The notes under the pieces are model-generated. The model was not told where the DNA came from. It saw only the letters and a list, made by a program, of their open reading frames with translations, and ran no database searches. Positions 23,926 to 32,185 of a stretch of 64,000 bases of DNA are shown here, in pieces. How positions within the stretch are numbered: the first letter of the stretch is position 1; every line of letters starts with the position of its first letter. Source of the stretch: Streptomyces cacaoi (GTDB lineage Bacteria; Actinomycetota; Actinomycetes; Streptomycetales; Streptomycetaceae); NCBI RefSeq assembly GCF_006539165.1, contig NZ_BJMM01000009.1:1-64000 (forward strand), given 5' to 3'. A program made the position numbers and the translations under genes.

Positions 23926-24869
23926 GCGATCCGCTGGTTCTCACCCCGGAGCAGGAAGCGCTGGCCGACTCCGTGGGGCGCTACTGCGCCGACCACTGCA
24001 CCGAGGAGGTGCAGCGGGCGGGCTCGGACGCGTTCCCGCTGCCCTTCTGGCGGGGACTGGCCGAACTCGGCGTCCTGGGCCTGACGTCGCCCTCGGAGGG
24101 CGGCGGCGCCGGCGAGGTCTGCGCCGTCGCCATGGAGCTGGGCCGGGCCTGCGCGCCGGGGCCGTGGGAGGGGACGGTCTTCGCGGCGCGGACGCTGCCG
24201 GACGCGGTCGCCTCGGCCGTCGCGTCCGGCAGCCGTCTGGTGTCGTTCGGGTCCCCGCCGCTGATGCCCTGGGCGCCGCTCGCCGGAGTCTTCGTCGAGA
24301 CCGACGGCGTACAGGCGTGGCTGGCCCGGCCGGCCGGCGAGGTGACACCCGAGGAGACCCTGGGCAACGAGCCCTGGGGCCGGGTGGCGCTGGAACGCGT
24401 CGTCCCGCTGGACCGCGTCCGGGAAGCCACCGATCTGTCCCATGTGGCGCTCGCCGGATATCTGTGGGGCGCCGGGCGGCGGGTACTGGACACCGCGGCC
24501 GAACACGCCCGCACGCGGGAGCAGTTCGGCCGGCCCATCGGCTCCTTCCAGGCCGTCGCTCATCCGCTCGTGAACGCCGGTCTCGGGCTGGAGGCCGCGC
24601 ACAAGCTGGTCCTCCTCGCGGCGCGTGCGCTCGACGGCGCGCACTGCCAGGCGTCCGGGCTCGCGGCGGCGGCGCGGCTGTCGGCCGGGCGGGCCGCCAC
24701 GGAAGCGGCGTTCGTCGCACACCAGACGCTCGGCGCGATGGGCTACTCCGTCGAAGGGCCGGTCGGCCACATCGCACAGCGGATCCGGCACCTGTCCGTG
24801 GTGCCGGCGCACGCGCACGGAACAGGCGAACAGGTACTGACGATGTATGCGGGGAGCGGCCGGACATGA
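23922..24869 (+). CDS. Acyl-CoA dehydrogenase-like protein (second short subunit)
   Basis: 315 residues from ATG 23922, overlapping the previous stop by 4 bp (ATGA). As in its neighbour the middle domain is shortened and the C-terminal domain intact (GAGRRVLDTAAEHARTREQFGRPIGSFQAVAHPLVNAGL, then HQTLGAMGYSVEGPVGHIAQRIR). The REQFG motif for FAD contact is present, while the C-terminal HAHGTGEQ has His where MCAD has its catalytic Glu. Tight coupling with the genes on both sides argues for a multi-subunit enzyme or for two short partners serving the two large dehydrogenases. Confidence 0.87.
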   Translation: MSDPLVLTPEQEALADSVGRYCADHCTEEVQRAGSDAFPLPFWRGLAELGVLGLTSPSEGGGAGEVCAVAMELGRACAPGPWEGTVFAARTLPDAVASAVASGSRLVSFGSPPLMPWAPLAGVFVETDGVQAWLARPAGEVTPEETLGNEPWGRVALERVVPLDRVREATDLSHVALAGYLWGAGRRVLDTAAEHARTREQFGRPIGSFQAVAHPLVNAGLGLEAAHKLVLLAARALDGAHCQASGLAAAARLSAGRAATEAAFVAHQTLGAMGYSVEGPVGHIAQRIRHLSVVPAHAHGTGEQVLTMYAGSGRT

Positions 24870-25699
24870 CACACGAGCAGCGCACGAGCGGGCGGACCGA
24901 CGAGCCGGAGGTGCTCTTCGAGAAGCGCGACCACATCGCCTGCATCACGCTCAACCGGCCGCACAGGGGCAACTCCCTGACCGGCGCGATGATGCCGCAG
25001 ATGAGGGCGGTGTGGAGCGAGGTGCGGGACGACCCCGCGATCCGTGCGGCCGTCGTCACCGGCGCCGGCGACCGGCACCTGTGCACGGGCGCCGATGTGC
25101 ACGCCGTCGCCGACCGGGGCGGAATGAGCACCGGCACGGGCCCGCTGACCGACGAGGTCTTCTGGTCGCCGCGGCAGAACCGGGTGTGGAAGCCGGTCAT
25201 CTGCGCGGTCAACGGGCTGGCGGCGGGCGCCGGGCTGCACTTCGTCGTCGACGCGGACATCGTCGTCGCCTCCGAGCGGGCGGCCTTCATGGACACCCAC
25301 GTCAACGTCGGCCTGGTCGGCGCGATGGAGAACATCGGCCTCGCCAAACGGCTGCCGCTGGGGTCGGCGCTGCGGATGACGCTGATGGGCAAGGGCTACC
25401 GGATGCCCGCCGACCGCGCCCACCAACTGGGTCTCGTGGACGAACTGACCGCCCCCGAGGACCTCATGGACACCGCCGAGGAGATGGCCCGGTGCATCGC
25501 CGCCAACTCGCCGGCCGCCGTCTCGCTCTCCCAGCAGGCCGTCTGGGGATCCCTGGAGATGAGCTACGCGCAGGCGTGCGAGTACGGCTGGGCGCTGCTG
25601 CGGATGCACTGGGCGCACCCCGACGCGAAGGAAGGCCCGCGCGCCTTCAGCGAGGGCCGCCCACCGCGGTGGACGACCCCGGCGGGCGAGGAAGGCTGA
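24866..25699 (+). CDS. Enoyl-CoA hydratase/isomerase
   Basis: 277 residues from ATG 24866, overlapping the preceding stop (ATGA). Crotonase-fold motifs: ITLNRPHRGNSLTGAMM, the first oxyanion-hole strand VVTGAGDRHLCTGADVHAVAD, the second oxyanion loop AVNGLAAGAGLHFVVDADIVVAS, and the active-site region DTHVNVGLVGAMENIGLAKRLPLG. It should hydrate or isomerise the enoyl-CoA made by the dehydrogenases. The N-terminus has a short Thr/Arg-rich tail (about 15 residues) not needed for the fold. Confidence 0.92.
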   Translation: MTHEQRTSGRTDEPEVLFEKRDHIACITLNRPHRGNSLTGAMMPQMRAVWSEVRDDPAIRAAVVTGAGDRHLCTGADVHAVADRGGMSTGTGPLTDEVFWSPRQNRVWKPVICAVNGLAAGAGLHFVVDADIVVASERAAFMDTHVNVGLVGAMENIGLAKRLPLGSALRMTLMGKGYRMPADRAHQLGLVDELTAPEDLMDTAEEMARCIAANSPAAVSLSQQAVWGSLEMSYAQACEYGWALLRMHWAHPDAKEGPRAFSEGRPPRWTTPAGEEG

Positions 25700-25700
25700 C

Positions 25701-26861
25701 ATGGCGGACACGGTCGGCACGGACGTCGGATTCACCGCCGAGGAGGAGGCGTTCCGCGGCGAGGTGCTCTCCTTCCTGACCGGCTACCAGGGCCTGGACG
25801 GCTACTTCCACCGCCGGGAGAGCAGCGCGGAGGGCGTGCGGAAGCTGTACCGGGCGCTGGGGGAGCGGGGCTGGCTGTCGCTGTCCTGGCCGCGGGAGTT
25901 CGGCGGCATGGGCCGGTCACCCGCCTACGAGTTCATCCTGTGGGACGAGATGGCCTACGCGCGGGTCGCCCGGCCGCCGATGGGCCCGGGCCTGGTCGCC
26001 AAGGCGCTCATGGCCCACGGGACGCCGGAGCAGTGCGCCCGCTTCCTGCCGGACCTGCGGCTGGGGCGGACAAACTTCTGCCTCGGCTACTCGGAGCCGG
26101 ACGCCGGATCGGACCTCGCGGCCGTCCGCACCAGGGCGACACCGCTGGCCGACGGCCCCGACGGCCCCGGCTGGTACGAGGTCGACGGCGCCAAGTGCTG
26201 GACGTCGAACGCGCATTGGGCCGACCACATCTGGCTGCTGTGCCGCACCGGGGCCGCGGACAGCAGATCGCGCGGGCTCAGCGTGCTGATCGTCCCGCTG
26301 GACCGGCCCGGCGTCACCGTCTCCCCGATCCCGACGCACGACGGCGGACGCCTCAACGAGGTCCGCTTCGAGGGCGTACGGGTGCCGGCCGCCGACCGCG
26401 TCGGTGCGGAGAACGACGGCTGGCGGGTGGTGGCCTCGGCGCTCGCCGTCGAGCGGCACGTCCAGTTCCCGCCGAAGCGGCTGCGGCGCGATCTGCGGGA
26501 CCTCGTCGCCTGGACCGGGAGGACCGGTCTGGACGGTGATCCGGTCGTCCGCCGGCGGCTGTCCGGGCTCGCCGTGCGGGTCGCGGAGGTCGAGGCGCTG
26601 GCCCTGGCGCTGCTCGGTGAGATCATCAGCGGCCGGCCGTCGGCGGTCCCGGCGGCCCACCACAAGCTGGCCGGGACGCTGCTCACCCAGGACATCGCCC
26701 GCGCCGCCATGGAGTTCGGGAACAGCGAGGCGCTGATCAAGGACAGCGACGTCGAGTTCATGTGGCGGCAGGCGATCCTGGAGACCATCGGCGGCGGCAC
26801 CTCGGAGGTGATGCGCGGCCTCGTCGCACGGCAGGCGTTCGGCCTGGACAGCAGAGGCTGA
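25701..26861 (+). CDS. Acyl-CoA dehydrogenase (second large subunit type)
   Basis: 386 residues, starting 1 bp after the hydratase stop. Full-length fold: WLSLSWPREFGGMGRSPAYEFILWDEM, FCLGYSEPDAGSDLAAVRTRA, GAKCWTSNAHWADHIWLLCRT, and the C-terminal FMWRQAILETIGGGTSEVMRGLVARQ. In the last motif Gly stands where MCAD has its catalytic Glu. This arrangement, a FadE with a lost C-terminal Glu beside short partners, is known from alpha2beta2 dehydrogenases of sterol side-chain and other bulky acyl-CoAs. It is the last gene of the operon, followed by a strong hairpin. Confidence 0.9.
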   Translation: MADTVGTDVGFTAEEEAFRGEVLSFLTGYQGLDGYFHRRESSAEGVRKLYRALGERGWLSLSWPREFGGMGRSPAYEFILWDEMAYARVARPPMGPGLVAKALMAHGTPEQCARFLPDLRLGRTNFCLGYSEPDAGSDLAAVRTRATPLADGPDGPGWYEVDGAKCWTSNAHWADHIWLLCRTGAADSRSRGLSVLIVPLDRPGVTVSPIPTHDGGRLNEVRFEGVRVPAADRVGAENDGWRVVASALAVERHVQFPPKRLRRDLRDLVAWTGRTGLDGDPVVRRRLSGLAVRVAEVEALALALLGEIISGRPSAVPAAHHKLAGTLLTQDIARAAMEFGNSEALIKDSDVEFMWRQAILETIGGGTSEVMRGLVARQAFGLDSRG

Positions 26862-26915
26862 CGGACGGCCGCCCGGGCGTGGCGGTGCGCCCGCGCGGGT
26901 GCGCCCGCGCGGGGT

Positions 26916-26964
26916 GTGGCCCGGGGGCGGCGGAAGGGCCACCTGCCCGCCGCCCCCGGGCCAC
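26916..26964. terminator. Bidirectional terminator hairpin
   Basis: A perfect 18-bp stem: GTGGCCCGGGGGCGGCGG (26916-26933) pairs with 26947-26964 around a 13-nt loop. It lies between the convergent acyl-CoA dehydrogenase operon and metE and probably ends both transcripts. A GCGCCCGCGCGG direct repeat sits just before it. Confidence 0.85.
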
Positions 26965-26975
26965 CGGTCACCGGG

Positions 26976-29300
26976 TCAGGCCGAATCGCCCGGCAGCTCC
27001 CGGCGGACCGTGCGCGCGGCCGCGACCAGGTTCTCCAGCGAAGCCCTGGTCTCCGGCCAGCCGCGGGTCTTCAGACCGCAGTCCGGATTCACCCACAGCC
27101 GCTCGGCGGGGATGGCCTCAAGTCCCTTGCGCAGCAGGGCCGTCGCCTCCTCGACGCCGGGCACCCGGGGCGAGTGGATGTCGTAGACGCCGGGCCCGGC
27201 CCCGCGCGGATAGCCGTGCGCGGCCAGTTCGTGCGCCACCTGCATATGGGAGCGGGCGGCCTCCAGGCTGATGACGTCGGCGTCGAGGTCGTCGATGGCC
27301 TGGACGATGTCGCCGAACTCCGCGTAGCACATGTGCGTATGGATCTGGGTGGCCGCCCGCACCCCTCCGGTGGACAGCCGGAACGCCTCGGTGGCCCAGG
27401 CCAGATAGGCGTCGCGGCCCTCGGCGCGCAGCGGCAGCGTCTCGCGCAGCGCCGGCTCGTCCACCTGGATCACCGAGGTGCCGGCCGCCTCCAGGTCGCG
27501 CACCTCGTCCCGCAGCGCCAGCGCGACCTGGCGTGCGGTGTCGCCGAGCGGCTGGTCGTCGCGGACGAAGGACCAGGCGAGCATGGTGACCGGGCCGGTG
27601 AGCATGCCCTTGACGGGGCGTTCGGTCAGCGACTGGGCGTACGTCGTCCAGCGGACCGTCATCGGCTCGGCGCGGGAGATGTCGCCGGCGAGGATCGGCG
27701 GACGCACACAGCGGGTGCCGTACGACTGGACCCAGCCGTGCTGCGTGGCCAGGTAGCCGGTGAGCTGCTCGGCGAAGTACTGCACCATGTCGTTGCGTTC
27801 GGGCTCGCCGTGCACGAGGACGTCGATGCCCGCCTGCTCCTGGAACGCCAGCACGTCCCGGATCTCCGTGCGGATGCGCTCCTCGTACCCGGCCGTGTCG
27901 ATCCGCCCGGCACGCAGCGCGGCGCGGGCCCCGCGCAGCTCCGCCGTCTGCGGGAAGGAGCCGATGGTGGTGGTCGGCAGCAGCGGCAGCCCGAGGTGTT
28001 CCTGCTGCGCCGCGGCGCGCTCGGCGTACGGCTGGGCGCGGCGGGTGTCGGCCGCGGTCACCGCCGCGGCACGGGAGCGCACCGCCGGGTCGTGGGTGAG
28101 CGAGGAGGACGCGCGGGACGCCAGATCGGCGCGGTTGGCCGACAGTTCACCCGCGATGGCGCCGGTGCCCCGGGCCAGGCCCTTGGCGAGGGTGACGACC
28201 TCGTCGGTCTTCTGCCGTGCGAAGGCCAGCCAGCGCAGCACCTCGGGATCGATGTCGCGTTCGGCCCGTGCGTCGAGCGGGACGTGCAGCAGCGAGCAGG
28301 AGGCGGCGACATCGACCCGGTCGGCGAGGCCGAGGAGCGTGCCGAGCCGGGACAGCGACTTCTCCAGGTCGTTGATCCAGATGTTGCGGCCGTTGACGAC
28401 GCCCGCGACCAGGCGCTTGCCCGGCAGCCCGCCCGCGGCGGCCAGCGCGTCCAGATTGGCGGCCGCGGCCTCGGTGAAGTCGACGGCCAGACCGTCCACC
28501 GGTGCCTTGGCCAGCACCGGGAGGGCGTCCCCGAGACGGTCGAAGTAGGAGGCGACCAGCAGCTTCGGCCGGTCGGTGAGCCCGCCCAGCTCGGCGTAGG
28601 CGCGGGCCGCCGCCTCCAGCTCCCGCGGGGTGCGGTCCTGGACGAGCGCGGGCTCGTCCAGCTGCACCCACTCGGCGCCCGCGGCCCGCAGATCCGCGAG
28701 GACCTCGGCGTAGACGGGGAGGAGCCTCTCCAGCAGGCTGAGCGGCCGGAAGCCGTCCGCGACGCCCGGCGCGGGCTTGGCCAGCAGCAGATAGGTCACC
28801 GGGCCGACGAGGACCGGCCGGGCCGTCAGGCCGAGCGCCAGCGCTTCCGTCAACTCGGCGCGCTGCTTGGCGGAGTCGGCGGAGAAGACCGTCTCCGGCC
28901 CCAACTCGGGCACGAGATAGTGGTAGTTGGTGTCGAACCACTTGGTCATCTCCAGCGGCGCCACGTCCCGGGTGCCGCGGGCCATGGCGAAGTAGCCGTC
29001 GAGGGCGTCGGCCTCGACGGCCGCGCGGTGGCGTTCCGGTACCGCACCGACCATGACGCTGGTGTCCAGCACGTGGTCGTAGTACGAGAAGTCGCCGGTC
29101 GGCACCTCGTGGAGGCCGGCGTCGGCCAGCCGCCGCCAGTTGGCCTCGCGCAGACCGGCCGCGGTCCGCCGGAGCGCCTCGGCGCTGACGCGGCCCTTCC
29201 AGTAGCCCTCGACGGCCTTCTTCAGTTCCCGGTCCGGTCCCTGCCGGGGATAGCCGTACACGGTCGCCCGTGCTGCCGCGGCTGCGGACTTCGCTGTCAC
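26976..29300 (-). CDS. metE: Cobalamin-independent methionine synthase
   Basis: 774 residues from GTG 29300 with AAGGAGAT upstream, the usual length. It transfers the methyl group of 5-methyltetrahydropteroyl-triglutamate to homocysteine. Both halves of the duplicated barrel are present. The C-terminal zinc site is visible in IHTHMCYAEFGDI and NPDCGLKTRGW, matching E. coli His641, Cys643 and Cys726. The N-terminal YGYPRQGPDRELKKAVEGYWKG segment binds folate. A B12 riboswitch lies in its long 5' leader, so the gene should be off when cobalamin is available and MetH can work. Confidence 0.97.
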   Translation of the reverse strand: MTAKSAAAAARATVYGYPRQGPDRELKKAVEGYWKGRVSAEALRRTAAGLREANWRRLADAGLHEVPTGDFSYYDHVLDTSVMVGAVPERHRAAVEADALDGYFAMARGTRDVAPLEMTKWFDTNYHYLVPELGPETVFSADSAKQRAELTEALALGLTARPVLVGPVTYLLLAKPAPGVADGFRPLSLLERLLPVYAEVLADLRAAGAEWVQLDEPALVQDRTPRELEAAARAYAELGGLTDRPKLLVASYFDRLGDALPVLAKAPVDGLAVDFTEAAAANLDALAAAGGLPGKRLVAGVVNGRNIWINDLEKSLSRLGTLLGLADRVDVAASCSLLHVPLDARAERDIDPEVLRWLAFARQKTDEVVTLAKGLARGTGAIAGELSANRADLASRASSSLTHDPAVRSRAAAVTAADTRRAQPYAERAAAQQEHLGLPLLPTTTIGSFPQTAELRGARAALRAGRIDTAGYEERIRTEIRDVLAFQEQAGIDVLVHGEPERNDMVQYFAEQLTGYLATQHGWVQSYGTRCVRPPILAGDISRAEPMTVRWTTYAQSLTERPVKGMLTGPVTMLAWSFVRDDQPLGDTARQVALALRDEVRDLEAAGTSVIQVDEPALRETLPLRAEGRDAYLAWATEAFRLSTGGVRAATQIHTHMCYAEFGDIVQAIDDLDADVISLEAARSHMQVAHELAAHGYPRGAGPGVYDIHSPRVPGVEEATALLRKGLEAIPAERLWVNPDCGLKTRGWPETRASLENLVAAARTVRRELPGDSA

Positions 29301-29477
29301 GGAGATCTCCTTCGCGAGATGTCTCGTCGGATCCCGGGACGGGAGGAGAACGCGAAGGAAACGAGAACGCCGGCGGACCGGTGACGCGTGGTGTGCGCCC
29401 GTCCGCCTGTGCTGTGTCGCCGACCCGCCCTCGAGGTCACCGGGATGTGCCGCACACGCGTGGGCGTGCGCGGGCAA

Positions 29478-29705
29478 CGGGCAGGTCTTCGGACTCGCGG
29501 GCACACCTGCCGGTCACCGGATGCCGGTCTCCGGCGGGCTCCTACTGGCCGTCGCTTCCCGGGCCCGCTCTCGGGCCCAGTGCGTGATGACGGCGGTCGT
29601 TCCCGCTCACCGCTGCGGGGCAGTCCCGGATTCGCACCGGGTTCCCTCTTACGACGCGTCCCGCCTGGCGGACGGGGCGAACCAGTTGCACCGCCAGCCT
29701 AGACA
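29478..29705 (-). ncRNA. Cobalamin riboswitch upstream of metE
   Basis: On the minus strand the region starts with a GGTGCAACTGG-type P3 entry and continues to the conserved core GGGAACCCGGTGCGAATCC, GGGACTGCCCCGCAGCGGTGA, ending near GAAGACCTGCCCG. These are the standard adenosylcobalamin-aptamer boxes in the right order. About 180 nt separate the aptamer from the metE start, enough for an expression platform; a GC hairpin near 29440-29475 is a candidate. It is expected to repress metE when B12 is present. Confidence 0.93.
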
Positions 29706-29757
29706 CCGACCACCCCACCTGAACAGTGCGCCGTCCCGGGACCGGCCGGCCCCGGCC

Positions 29758-30231
29758 TCAGTGCCGGATCAGGCCGCCCACCGGGACGGGCGGGACACGG
29801 CCGGTCGCCGGACGCGTCCGCGCCAGCGCGAGACCGACGTCGACCAGCGACGACCGGCGCAGCCGCGCCACCTCGGCCGGCGGCGTCCACACCGACTCGA
29901 CGATCCCGCCGCCGGGTTCGGGCCGGAGCTCACCGCCGGTGATCCGCACCTCGTAGAAGATGCCGACGTTCTGGTGCTCCGGCAGACCGGGCGCGGGGCG
30001 CTCGGCCGCCGGCACCACCCGGGAGTCCGCGCCCAGCAGCCGCTCGACCACCGCCTCGCAGCCGGTCTCCTCGGCGACCTCCCGGACCACCGTGTCGAAC
30101 GGGTCCTCCGCGTGCTCGACCCGGCCGCCCGGCAGCGTCCAGTTGCTCCCGTGCCGCGCTGAGACATGACGCCCGAGCAGCACCCGCCCGTCCTCCACGC
30201 ACACGGCGTACGCCGCCAGCCGGAAACTCAT
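29758..30231 (-). CDS. Nudix hydrolase
   Basis: 157 residues. The Nudix box is complete: GGRVEHAEDPFDTVVREVAEETG fits G-x5-E-x7-R-E-x2-E-E-x-G, which binds Mg and cleaves nucleoside diphosphate-linked compounds. The N-terminal FRLAAYAVCVEDGRVLLGRH is typical of the MutT/ADP-ribose type. It is the third gene of an apparent operon after an MFS transporter and a small zinc-ribbon protein. The substrate cannot be named. Confidence 0.9.
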   Translation of the reverse strand: MSFRLAAYAVCVEDGRVLLGRHVSARHGSNWTLPGGRVEHAEDPFDTVVREVAEETGCEAVVERLLGADSRVVPAAERPAPGLPEHQNVGIFYEVRITGGELRPEPGGGIVESVWTPPAEVARLRRSSLVDVGLALARTRPATGRVPPVPVGGLIRH

Positions 30232-30240
30232 CTCCCGCCC

Positions 30241-30489
30241 TCACCGCGGAGATTGCGGCTGCGGCTGCACCCGGTGGGCCTTCTTGCGCAGCCAGTCCCG
30301 CCGGTCGCCGTCCACCGGGACGTACCACTGCATGAAGCCGCACCCGGCACAGACCAGCACGGAGAACACCGTGTGCTTGACCAGCAGCGCCCCCGGCCCC
30401 CGCAACCCCATCTGCCCGCTCACCTCGGCCTGATGGACCTCGTCGCCTTCACACACCGCACAATGCCCGTTCCGCATATCAGTTCCCAT
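30241..30489 (-). CDS. Small zinc-ribbon hypothetical protein
   Basis: 82 residues from ATG 30489. Two CxxC knuckles, Cys10-Cys13 (HCAVC) and Cys47-Cys50 (VCAGCGF), are spaced as in a zinc ribbon. The rest is a short polar segment, a hydrophobic strand (VKHTVFSVLV) and a basic tail with a QPQPQ end. No specific function is recognisable. It lies 10 bp from the MFS gene and 9 bp from the Nudix gene, so it is probably translated from their message. Confidence 0.7.
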   Translation of the reverse strand: MGTDMRNGHCAVCEGDEVHQAEVSGQMGLRGPGALLVKHTVFSVLVCAGCGFMQWYVPVDGDRRDWLRKKAHRVQPQPQSPR

Positions 30490-30499
30490 GCCTGCCAAC

Positions 30500-31801
30500 C
30501 TAGCGGGCGGGGGCGGCCGGTGCGGCCGGACGCCGGGACCGGGACCGGGACCGGGACCGGGACAGGATCACCACGGCGGCCAGCACCGCCGGGGCGGCAG
30601 CAAGCGGGAAGCACCAGGGAAGGGGCAGTCGACCCAGCAGCCACCCGGTCGCGGCGGTGGCCACGGCCGAGCCCGCGTTGAACGCGGAGTTGACCCAGGC
30701 CCCGGCCCGGGTGCGGGCGGCGGCGGTCGCGGACTCGTCGGCGAGCAGGTAGGCGGTCGACAGCGCCGGGGCGACGAACAGGCCCCCGGCGGCCGTCCAG
30801 ACGGCGAGCGCACCCAGGTGCGGCGCGAGACCCGCGGTCGCCAGGGTCACGCCGAGTGCCGCAGCGAGGAGAGACAGCCGCGGCCCGGTCGCGGCACGCC
30901 ACGGGACGGCACCGTGGGCGAGACCGCCGACGACGCTTCCGGCGGAGAGCGCGGCCAGGACCCAGGCCACGGTCTCCGGCCGGTGCCGGTCGTCCGCGAA
31001 GGCGATCACGAGGAGTTCCACGGAGCCCAGGCACATGCCCAGACCGGCCGCGACGATGATCGCCGCGCCCGTTCCGGGGCAGCCGCGCAGCCGTGGACGC
31101 CACCGCGCGGAGGACGCCGTGCCCGGCAGCGTGCTGTTCGCCGGGGCCGGAGGCCCTGGCGGGACCTCGGGCCCCATCGGACGGCCCCGGTGGCGCACCG
31201 GCGGGGAGGAGACCAGCGCGAGCGAGCCGGCCAGCGCGAGCGTGGCGCTCGTCACCAGTCCGACCGCCGGCACGGTCACCCTTAGCAGCGCGCCGACCAG
31301 CAACGGGCCGGAAACCAGCAGGAGTTCCTCGGCGACGGCGTCCAGGCTGTAGGCGCGCCGGAGCAGCCGGCGGTCGGGGAGCAGCTCGCTCCACAGCGTC
31401 CGCATCACCGGGCCGAGTGGTGGTGTCAGGGCGCCGGCGGCCATGGCCACCACGAGCAGCAGGACCCCCGGGGCGCCGCTGCGGGCGCACGTGAGGGCCA
31501 GCCCGGTCAGCAGCACGGCGTAGGCGCCGGCCAGCCAGGGCAGCGCGCGCCGTATCCCGTACCTGTCGAGCAGCGCCGCACGGGCCGGTGAGAGCGCGAC
31601 GCCGGTCAGCCAGAAGGCGCCCATCACGGTGCCGGCCGTCGCGTAGGAGCCGGTGGCGTGTCCGACGGCCAGCACCCCGGACAGCGACAGCATGCCGTAG
31701 GACAGCCGGCCCGACAGCGCGGCGCCGAAGGTGCGACAGGCGTGCGGAGTGCGCAGCACGGCGGCGTACGACGACGTCGGCGAAGACGAAGAAGCGAGCA
31801 T
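30500..31801 (-). CDS. MFS transporter
   Basis: 433 residues with about twelve hydrophobic segments and an Arg/Pro-rich central loop (HRGRPMGPEVPPGPPAP). The second loop has a weak MFS motif A (LLDRYGIRRALPWLAG). The C-terminus is an (SR)n tail encoded by a GGGACC hexamer array. It is the first gene of an operon with the zinc-ribbon and Nudix genes and diverges from the P450-TetR operon. The substrate is unknown; the fold resembles drug-efflux-like actinobacterial MFS proteins. Confidence 0.85.
   Translation of the reverse strand: MLASSSSPTSSYAAVLRTPHACRTFGAALSGRLSYGMLSLSGVLAVGHATGSYATAGTVMGAFWLTGVALSPARAALLDRYGIRRALPWLAGAYAVLLTGLALTCARSGAPGVLLLVVAMAAGALTPPLGPVMRTLWSELLPDRRLLRRAYSLDAVAEELLLVSGPLLVGALLRVTVPAVGLVTSATLALAGSLALVSSPPVRHRGRPMGPEVPPGPPAPANSTLPGTASSARWRPRLRGCPGTGAAIIVAAGLGMCLGSVELLVIAFADDRHRPETVAWVLAALSAGSVVGGLAHGAVPWRAATGPRLSLLAAALGVTLATAGLAPHLGALAVWTAAGGLFVAPALSTAYLLADESATAAARTRAGAWVNSAFNAGSAVATAATGWLLGRLPLPWCFPLAAAPAVLAAVVILSRSRSRSRSRRPAAPAAPAR
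30535..30564. repeat. GGGACC hexamer repeat, five copies
   Basis: Four exact GGGACC copies followed by GGGACA. It encodes the repeated Ser-Arg tail of the MFS transporter on the minus strand. It is a simple repeat whose copy number may vary without shifting frame. Confidence 0.8.
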
Positions 31802-32185
31802 GGTCCCTCGAAAGCCCGTATGCGAGGCGGGCGTTGACGGAGCAGGGGAGCGGGGACCGCGGTCGGGCGCGGTCGGCGCCGGCTCCTATGCACCGAGGAG
31901 GAACATGCCGCCCACCCTAGCGGGGCCCGGGAGAAAGAGGGAGGGGGCGTCGTCGCTCCCCGGGCTGCCCGCGCTCCGGTGCCCCGTTCGTCGAGCCCTC
32001 CGGGTCCGTCGAGCCCTCCGGCGGCGGGGAGAGCCGCGCGGCCCGCCGCGGCGGTGGCGGCAACGGCCGTGGCGGCAGGCGCAGATGGGCGGCGGCTGTA
32101 AGTCAGGCAATTGACTTAACTTCGGCGGGCGGTGTTCACTCGTCCCGCGACAATCGCTCGACCGTCAGTGCGAAGGAGGATCCCG
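31802..32185. promoter_or_regulatory. Divergent promoter region, MFS / P450
   Basis: No gene is visible in this 384-bp gap. It contains a 15-bp direct repeat, CGTCGAGCCCTCCGG at 31989 and 32007, and the TAAGTCA dyad at 32099-32118. A strong ribosome site AAGGAGG stands 8 bp before the P450 GTG. Confidence 0.5.
32099..32118. promoter_or_regulatory. Operator of the P450-TetR operon
   Basis: TAAGTCA (32099-32105) and TGACTTA (32112-32118) form a perfect 7-bp inverted repeat with a 6-bp spacer. A TTGACT -35-like box overlaps the right arm. It lies about 70 bp before the P450 start. The TetR encoded second in that operon is the natural ligand. Confidence 0.7.

Noticed and set aside
26916..29384. 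A long + strand frame opposite metE
   Set aside because: metE motifs and riboswitch are on the minus strand. The + frame lacks domains and runs through the terminator hairpin.
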